A stretch of DNA of 10,018 nt. Source: an uncultured bacterium (GTDB lineage: Bacteria > Bacillota > Clostridia > Oscillospirales > Acutalibacteraceae). The stretch lies in the NCBI GenBank assembly GCA_905215105.1, contig CAJMOI010000064.1:1-10018 (forward strand), given 5' to 3'. Position 1 is the stretch's first letter, and every line of letters starts with the position of its first letter. Both the position numbers and the translations under genes were made by a program. This document shows, one piece after another, positions 7,188 to 10,018 of the stretch. The notes beneath the pieces were generated by a model that saw only the letters and a program-made list of their open reading frames with translations, made no database searches and was not told the DNA's origin.

Positions 7188-7387
7188 CTGACTTGTTATA
7201 GAAGGATTGAATGAAAAAGAAAGGATAAAATATATGAAAACACCTGTTTTCAGGTACTTGTACTTGGTCTGTCTGTTTGCCGGCCCGGTATTCCGTCCTG
7301 CTCCGGCAAACGTACGACAGTAAATCTATAAAGAATGAATTTGATTTTTCAGGTGATGGTTTCCCTTTCGCCTCCTTCCTGAATGGG
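7158..7387 (-). ncRNA. Candidate structured small RNA (promoter-to-terminator, no ORF)
   Basis: A transcript from the promoter at 7394-7422 would run about 200-230 nt to the terminator at 7154-7187 and contains no ORF with a start codon behind a binding site. Pairings are nested. The core is 7275-7283 with 7303-7311 (GTTTGCCGG, 9 bp), extended by 7269-7273 with 7316-7320 (CTGTC). Further out are 7241-7246 with 7350-7355 (CACCTG), 7219-7224 with 7364-7369, and 7201-7206 with 7373-7378. The overall rod with internal loops and the size are reminiscent of 6S RNA, but I cannot match a specific 6S consensus. An AGGAAGGAGG tract at 7371-7380 looks like a Shine-Dalgarno sequence but has no start codon after it. 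Alternatives are an attenuating leader or a decayed gene remnant. Confidence 0.4.
7269..7320. repeat. Long imperfect inverted repeat (stem-loop)
   Basis: CTGTC/GACAG (5 bp) and GTTTGCCGG/CCGGCAAAC (9 bp) arms are separated by a 1-by-4 internal loop. Inside, CGG (7286-7288) can pair with CCG (7293-7295) around a TATT loop. This is the strongest secondary-structure element in the gene-free region that is not followed by a T tract. Confidence 0.75.
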
Positions 7388-7393
7388 ATGGCT

Positions 7394-7422
7394 ATAGTAT
7401 ATCTTTCTAATGTGTTCAGCAA
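7394..7422 (-). promoter_or_regulatory. Promoter upstream of the candidate small RNA
   Basis: Minus strand: -35 TTGCTG (7417-7422), 17-nt spacer, -10 TACTAT (7394-7399; TATACT is an overlapping alternative). The predicted start is near 7387. It lies about 50 nt past the terminator of the nitrogen operon, so it is not just internal to that operon. Confidence 0.6.
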
Positions 7423-7469
7423 GTGATGAACCTGCAAACATACTCTGTATTTTTTGCGTCCCATTTGTA

Positions 7470-7505
7470 AACAAAAACGCGAAAGAAACCGAAGCTTCTT
7501 TCGCG
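7470..7505 (-). terminator. Intrinsic terminator of the nitrogen-assimilation operon
   Basis: A perfect 10-bp stem CGCGAAAGAA (7478-7487 with 7496-7505) closes an 8-nt loop, followed on the minus strand by TTTTTGTTT. It starts 11 nt after the ANTAR gene stop (7517-7519) and clearly closes the unit. Confidence 0.93.
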
Positions 7506-7516
7506 CAATCAGGTCA

Positions 7517-8101
7517 TTATGTATACAATCGGATAATTTCCTCTGCCACTTCCCGGCGGGAAGCACAGCAGTCCATGGCCTTTTTCTCAATATACCGGTG
7601 AGCATCCGCTTCTGTCATCTTCCGGTGATCGATAAGCAGCCATTTTGCCCGGTTTACCAGCCGGATTTCCTGCATTTTCTCCTCAATGGAAACGGTCTTT
7701 TTCTCCAATTTTTTCAGCCGCTCCCGGGTTGCCACCATCCAATCCACGGCCTGAGCCACCACGGTCCGAGAAGTTGGACGGGACAGCACATAAACCCCAT
7801 GACCGGCTACTTTTCCATAGATTTCATCATACTGGTCTGCCCGAACCATCAGCAGAGCCACCCCGGTTTTGGTGGAACAGATATCCACGGCAAACCGGAT
7901 GCCCGGGTCGTCGGGCAAGGGCGAATTGATGACCACCATATCAAAGGACTGTTCCAACAGGGTCCGTCTCGCCGCACTGACACTGCTTTCAAAGCGGACG
8001 GGAGAAAAGCGGCAATCGGGAAGCAGCGGCTGCAGGGACGAATTGAAATTTCCAGCCGCCGATACAATCATCACACTGTAAACTCGTTCCTCCAGGCCCA
8101 T
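7517..8101 (-). CDS. ANTAR-domain antiterminator with degenerate receiver domain (NitR-like)
   Basis: A 194-residue two-domain protein: a receiver-like fold (about 6-122), a linking coiled helix (about 125-145), and an ANTAR RNA-binding domain (about 140-192; RLVNRAKWLLIDHRKMTEADAHRYIEKKA then REVAEEII). ANTAR proteins bind paired hairpins in nascent RNA and prevent termination. The receiver lacks phosphorylation chemistry: the acidic pair is Ser14-Ala15, the phospho-acceptor Asp is Asn59 (VVINSPLPD), and the conserved Lys is Arg108 (VLSRP). It may therefore respond to a ligand or protein rather than to a kinase. It follows glnA by 24 bp with an AGAGGGGG binding site. A comparable ANTAR gene, nitR, lies downstream of glnA in Clostridium saccharobutylicum, supporting nitrogen regulation. 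Any target leader RNA would lie upstream, outside the window. Confidence 0.93.
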   Translation of the reverse strand: MGLEERVYSVMIVSAAGNFNSSLQPLLPDCRFSPVRFESSVSAARRTLLEQSFDMVVINSPLPDDPGIRFAVDICSTKTGVALLMVRADQYDEIYGKVAGHGVYVLSRPTSRTVVAQAVDWMVATRERLKKLEKKTVSIEEKMQEIRLVNRAKWLLIDHRKMTEADAHRYIEKKAMDCCASRREVAEEIIRLYT

Positions 8102-8125
8102 TTTCGTTCCCCCTCTGTATCCTTT

Positions 8126-9340
8126 TCAGCGCTTTTTGGCATACCCTTCCAAAATGGCTGATGGCAGTCTTTCCTGTAAAAACCGGCTGTTTCTGGCAGC
8201 CGCCACTGCTTCTTCCAGAGAAGACGGCAGAACGGCAAAATTCCTGAGAACCTCTTCGTCAGCAGTGAACAGGTTCAAATCCGCCGCTGTCGGAGGCTGA
8301 AGCCGGTTTTCAATTCCATACAGCACCGCATCAATCAGCAGGGCAAATGCCAGATAGGGATTGGCCGACGGGTCAGGGGACCGCAGTTCCGCCCGGCGGT
8401 ATTCCCCACAAGCCGCAGGAACCCGTACCAGCTGGGAACGGTTCTCGCTGGACCAGGAAACGTACCGGGGTGCTTTATCATGGCCAAAACGTCGGTAAGA
8501 AGCTTCACAGGAATTGAAAAACAGGGTCATTTCCGGAGCTTTTTCCAGAATTCCCGCAATAATATGGGGCAGCAAATCCTCTTCTCCGTCCTTTCTGGCG
8601 GAAAGGTTGATGTGAAAACCGTTTCCGGGCCGTCCGTTCAAGGGTTTGGGAGAAAAATCTGCCCACAGGCCGTTGCGCTGGGCCACGGTCTTTACCACCG
8701 TCTGGAAGGTCATGGCGTTATCCGCCGCGGAAAGAGGGTCGGAATAGCGAAAATCAATTTCATTCTGCCCCGGCCCTTCTTCGTGGTGAGAGCTTTCCGG
8801 ACGAATGCCCATCTGTTCCAGCGTCAGACAGATTTCCCGGCGGACATTTTCGCCCCGGTCGTCCGGCGCAATGTCCATATAACCGGCATCGTCATAGGGA
8901 ATGCGGGTTTTGGAGCCGTATTCATCCAGCTTGAACAGGTAAAACTCCATTTCCGCGCCGAAGGCAATGTCAACGCCGCTATCACAGGCTTTTTGGACAG
9001 CCCGTTTCAGAATTCCCCTCGTGTCGCATTCGAAGGGCGTTCCGTCCGGATAGGTGATGTCACAAAACATACGGATGACCCGGCCGTTTTCCGGACGCCA
9101 AGGCAATACGGCCAGCCCAGAAGAATCGGGATGGAGCAGCAGGTCGGAGTGGGTTTCATCTCCGAACCCGTCGATCGCCGAAGCATCGATGGCAATTCCA
9201 TATTCAAACGCACGGGGAAGCTCCTCCGGCATAATGGATATATTTTTCTGTCTGCCATAGATATCGCAGAAGGCCAGCCGGATAAACTTCACATCCTCTT
9301 CGCTGACATACTGCATGACCTCTTGCGCTGAATATTTCAT
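8126..9340 (-). CDS. glnA: Glutamine synthetase, type I, short form
   Basis: ATP-dependent condensation of glutamate and ammonium to glutamine. The 404 residues carry the GSI core: IDASAIDGF (51-59; Asp52 matches ammonium-binding Asp50), metal ligands Glu130/Glu132 (GAEMEF), Glu187 and Glu194 (SSHHEEGPGQNEIDF), His243 (GNGFHINLS) and Glu318 (AELRSPD), plus substrate arginines in NRSQLVRVP and the NPYLAF segment. It is about 40 residues shorter than B. subtilis GlnA, lacking the usual WE-containing C-terminal tail. No tail remnant follows the stop, where the next gene's binding site begins. The position of catalytic-loop Glu327 (normally EAP) reads Lys289 (HDKAP). There is no adenylylation Tyr motif. 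It lies 18 bp after the GXGXG gene and 24 bp before the ANTAR gene, in one operon. A divergent but probably active enzyme; a related ligase is possible. Confidence 0.92.
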   Translation of the reverse strand: MKYSAQEVMQYVSEEDVKFIRLAFCDIYGRQKNISIMPEELPRAFEYGIAIDASAIDGFGDETHSDLLLHPDSSGLAVLPWRPENGRVIRMFCDITYPDGTPFECDTRGILKRAVQKACDSGVDIAFGAEMEFYLFKLDEYGSKTRIPYDDAGYMDIAPDDRGENVRREICLTLEQMGIRPESSHHEEGPGQNEIDFRYSDPLSAADNAMTFQTVVKTVAQRNGLWADFSPKPLNGRPGNGFHINLSARKDGEEDLLPHIIAGILEKAPEMTLFFNSCEASYRRFGHDKAPRYVSWSSENRSQLVRVPAACGEYRRAELRSPDPSANPYLAFALLIDAVLYGIENRLQPPTAADLNLFTADEEVLRNFAVLPSSLEEAVAAARNSRFLQERLPSAILEGYAKKR

Positions 9341-9358
9341 ACCACAACCTGCTTTCTT

Positions 9359-10018
9359 TCAGTTTGCCACATACATCTGCCTGTATGGATTCTTGCTGTC
9401 CGGCGTTACCACCGTAAAGGGCGCATCCATCACCTGCTGGAAATCCACGCCAAACAGGGAACAGTATTCGGAAACAATCCGGGAAATCTCTTCCAGCTCC
9501 TCTTCCCCAGCAGGCGCAGCAGTCACCTGACCGGGAAAGGAAATACCCTGACAATCGCCGCGGAGATAGACCTTTCCGCCGTGCATACCGGTACAGGGGA
9601 AATTGCCTACAATCCGCTTTTCTCCCCGATTCAGGCCCAGCACCACAATGGTGCCGCCTGCCTGATATTCGCCCAGAAAGCTGCCGGCACAGCCACCGAT
9701 AACCATCAGCGGGCTTTTTTCCCGATAGGCCTTCATGTGAATGCCAGCCCGATAACCGGCGTTGTCCCGGACAAAGATCTTGCCGCCGCGCATAGCATAC
9801 CCAGCCGCGTCGCCGATATTGCCGTGAATCACGATTTTTCCCTCATTCATGGTATCGCCAACCGCATCCTGTGCATTGCCGTTGACCACGATTTCCGCAC
9901 CGTCCAGATATGCACCCAGAGCATTTCCGGGCACACCCTCAATAGTAATTTTCCGCTGGGACATCCCTGCGGCGAGAAAACGCTGTCCACAGCAGCCTTC
10001 CAGTTCACACTGACGGTC
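9359..10018 (-). CDS. GXGXG protein, glutamate synthase alpha-subunit C-terminal domain type (5' end beyond window)
   Basis: The visible 219 residues form a right-handed beta-helix GXGXG domain, the scaffold domain of glutamate synthase, as a separate polypeptide. Repeats are easy to see: GVPGNALGAYLDGAEIVV, GNAQDAVGDTMNEGKIVIHG, GNIGDAAGYAMRGGKIFV and GGCAGSFLGEYQAGGTIVVLG, then CTGMHGGKVYLRG and a helical tail ending NPYRQMYVAN. An ATG at 9964 could be taken as the start, but the frame stays open to the edge. The upstream residues (GCCGQRFLAAG) match the GQRY-like segment that precedes the first repeat in homologues, so the gene begins outside the window. In many Clostridia the amidotransferase, FMN and Fe-S/FAD parts are encoded by adjoining genes, and these are expected just to the right. 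It precedes glnA by 18 bp. Confidence 0.92.
   Translation of the reverse strand, partial: DRQCELEGCCGQRFLAAGMSQRKITIEGVPGNALGAYLDGAEIVVNGNAQDAVGDTMNEGKIVIHGNIGDAAGYAMRGGKIFVRDNAGYRAGIHMKAYREKSPLMVIGGCAGSFLGEYQAGGTIVVLGLNRGEKRIVGNFPCTGMHGGKVYLRGDCQGISFPGQVTAAPAGEEELEEISRIVSEYCSLFGVDFQQVMDAPFTVVTPDSKNPYRQMYVAN

Larger units (their letters stand above)
7188..7469. other. Gene-free interval between two terminators
   Basis: This 282-bp stretch holds no supportable protein gene on either strand. It contains the promoter at 7394-7422, the inverted repeat at 7269-7320, and short tandem duplications (TACTTG twice at about 7255-7266, TCTG twice at about 7268-7275). Apart from these and the candidate RNA, I see no tRNA, rRNA, insertion element or CRISPR repeat. 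Confidence 0.7.

Noticed and set aside
7241..7255. Small ACCTG/CAGGT hairpin as a separate terminator
   Set aside because: The stem is only 5 bp and the T run is weak and interrupted. The GC-rich hairpin at 7154-7187 is a far better terminator, and the CACCTG arm may instead pair with 7350-7355.
7188..7387. ANTAR-binding paired hexaloop hairpins within the candidate RNA
   Set aside because: I looked for 6-nt loops with A at position 1 and G at position 4 flanked by stems. Matches to the loop pattern occur (for example ACGGAA) but none is closed by a plausible stem.
7158..7387. Known RNAs such as SRP RNA, tmRNA, RNase P RNA or common riboswitches
   Set aside because: GGAAGGAGGC superficially recalls the SRP loop, but the GGAAGGAAGCAGC context and the helix-8 pairing are absent. 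Length and motifs do not fit the others.
6673..7605. A 310-codon open frame reaching far upstream of the PH-like gene
   Set aside because: It crosses two intrinsic terminators and two promoters and overlaps the ANTAR gene in another frame. Its first 180 residues show no domain, and an ATG with an excellent binding site at 7062 starts the real 129-residue protein.
1..10018. Mobile elements, CRISPR arrays, prophage genes or a defence system
   Set aside because: I saw no transposase, integrase, direct-repeat array or terminal inverted repeats. Gene content and composition look like ordinary chromosomal core.

Overview
The window is about 10 kb of a bacterial chromosome in which every convincing gene lies on the minus strand. 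Genes are therefore read from right to left. Strong AGGAGG-type ribosome binding sites, mid-range GC, short intergenic gaps, and the combination of a stand-alone GXGXG glutamate-synthase protein, a short type-I glutamine synthetase and an ANTAR regulator point to an anaerobic Clostridia member. An Oscillospiraceae/Ruminococcaceae-like gut organism is my best guess, by inference only.

Right end (about 7470-10018): a nitrogen-assimilation transcription unit. It contains a GXGXG protein related to the glutamate synthase alpha-subunit C-terminal domain (running off the right edge), glutamine synthetase, and an ANTAR RNA-binding antiterminator with a degenerate receiver. A strong intrinsic terminator closes it.

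Middle (7063-7469): no protein gene. A good sigma-A-type promoter (7394-7422) and an intrinsic terminator (7154-7187) bracket about 200 nt that can fold into a nested, rod-like structure. This is a candidate small RNA. A second promoter then drives a 129-residue PH-like (bPH_2) protein, followed by its own terminator.

Centre (1518-6562): a polyphosphate/energy block. An extended -10 promoter drives a Ppx/GppA-HD protein and polyphosphate kinase PPK1, 28 bp apart. 6-phosphofructokinase follows and has its own promoter overlapping the end of ppk. It ends in a strong terminator. The phosphofructokinase carries mixed ATP-type and PPi-type signatures, and the Ppx-like protein lacks several canonical phosphate/metal-loop residues.

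Left end (1-1518): a flavodoxin-fold NAD(P)H-dependent FMN oxidoreductase, then yebC with a promoter embedded in the 3' end of the oxidoreductase gene. At the edge are the first 17 codons of a protein with a CxxC knuckle.

Most of the window is housekeeping and metabolic. The items most worth a second look are the promoter-to-terminator RNA locus downstream of the ANTAR gene, the substitution at the usual catalytic-glutamate position in GlnA, and the donor ambiguity of the phosphofructokinase beside polyphosphate genes.
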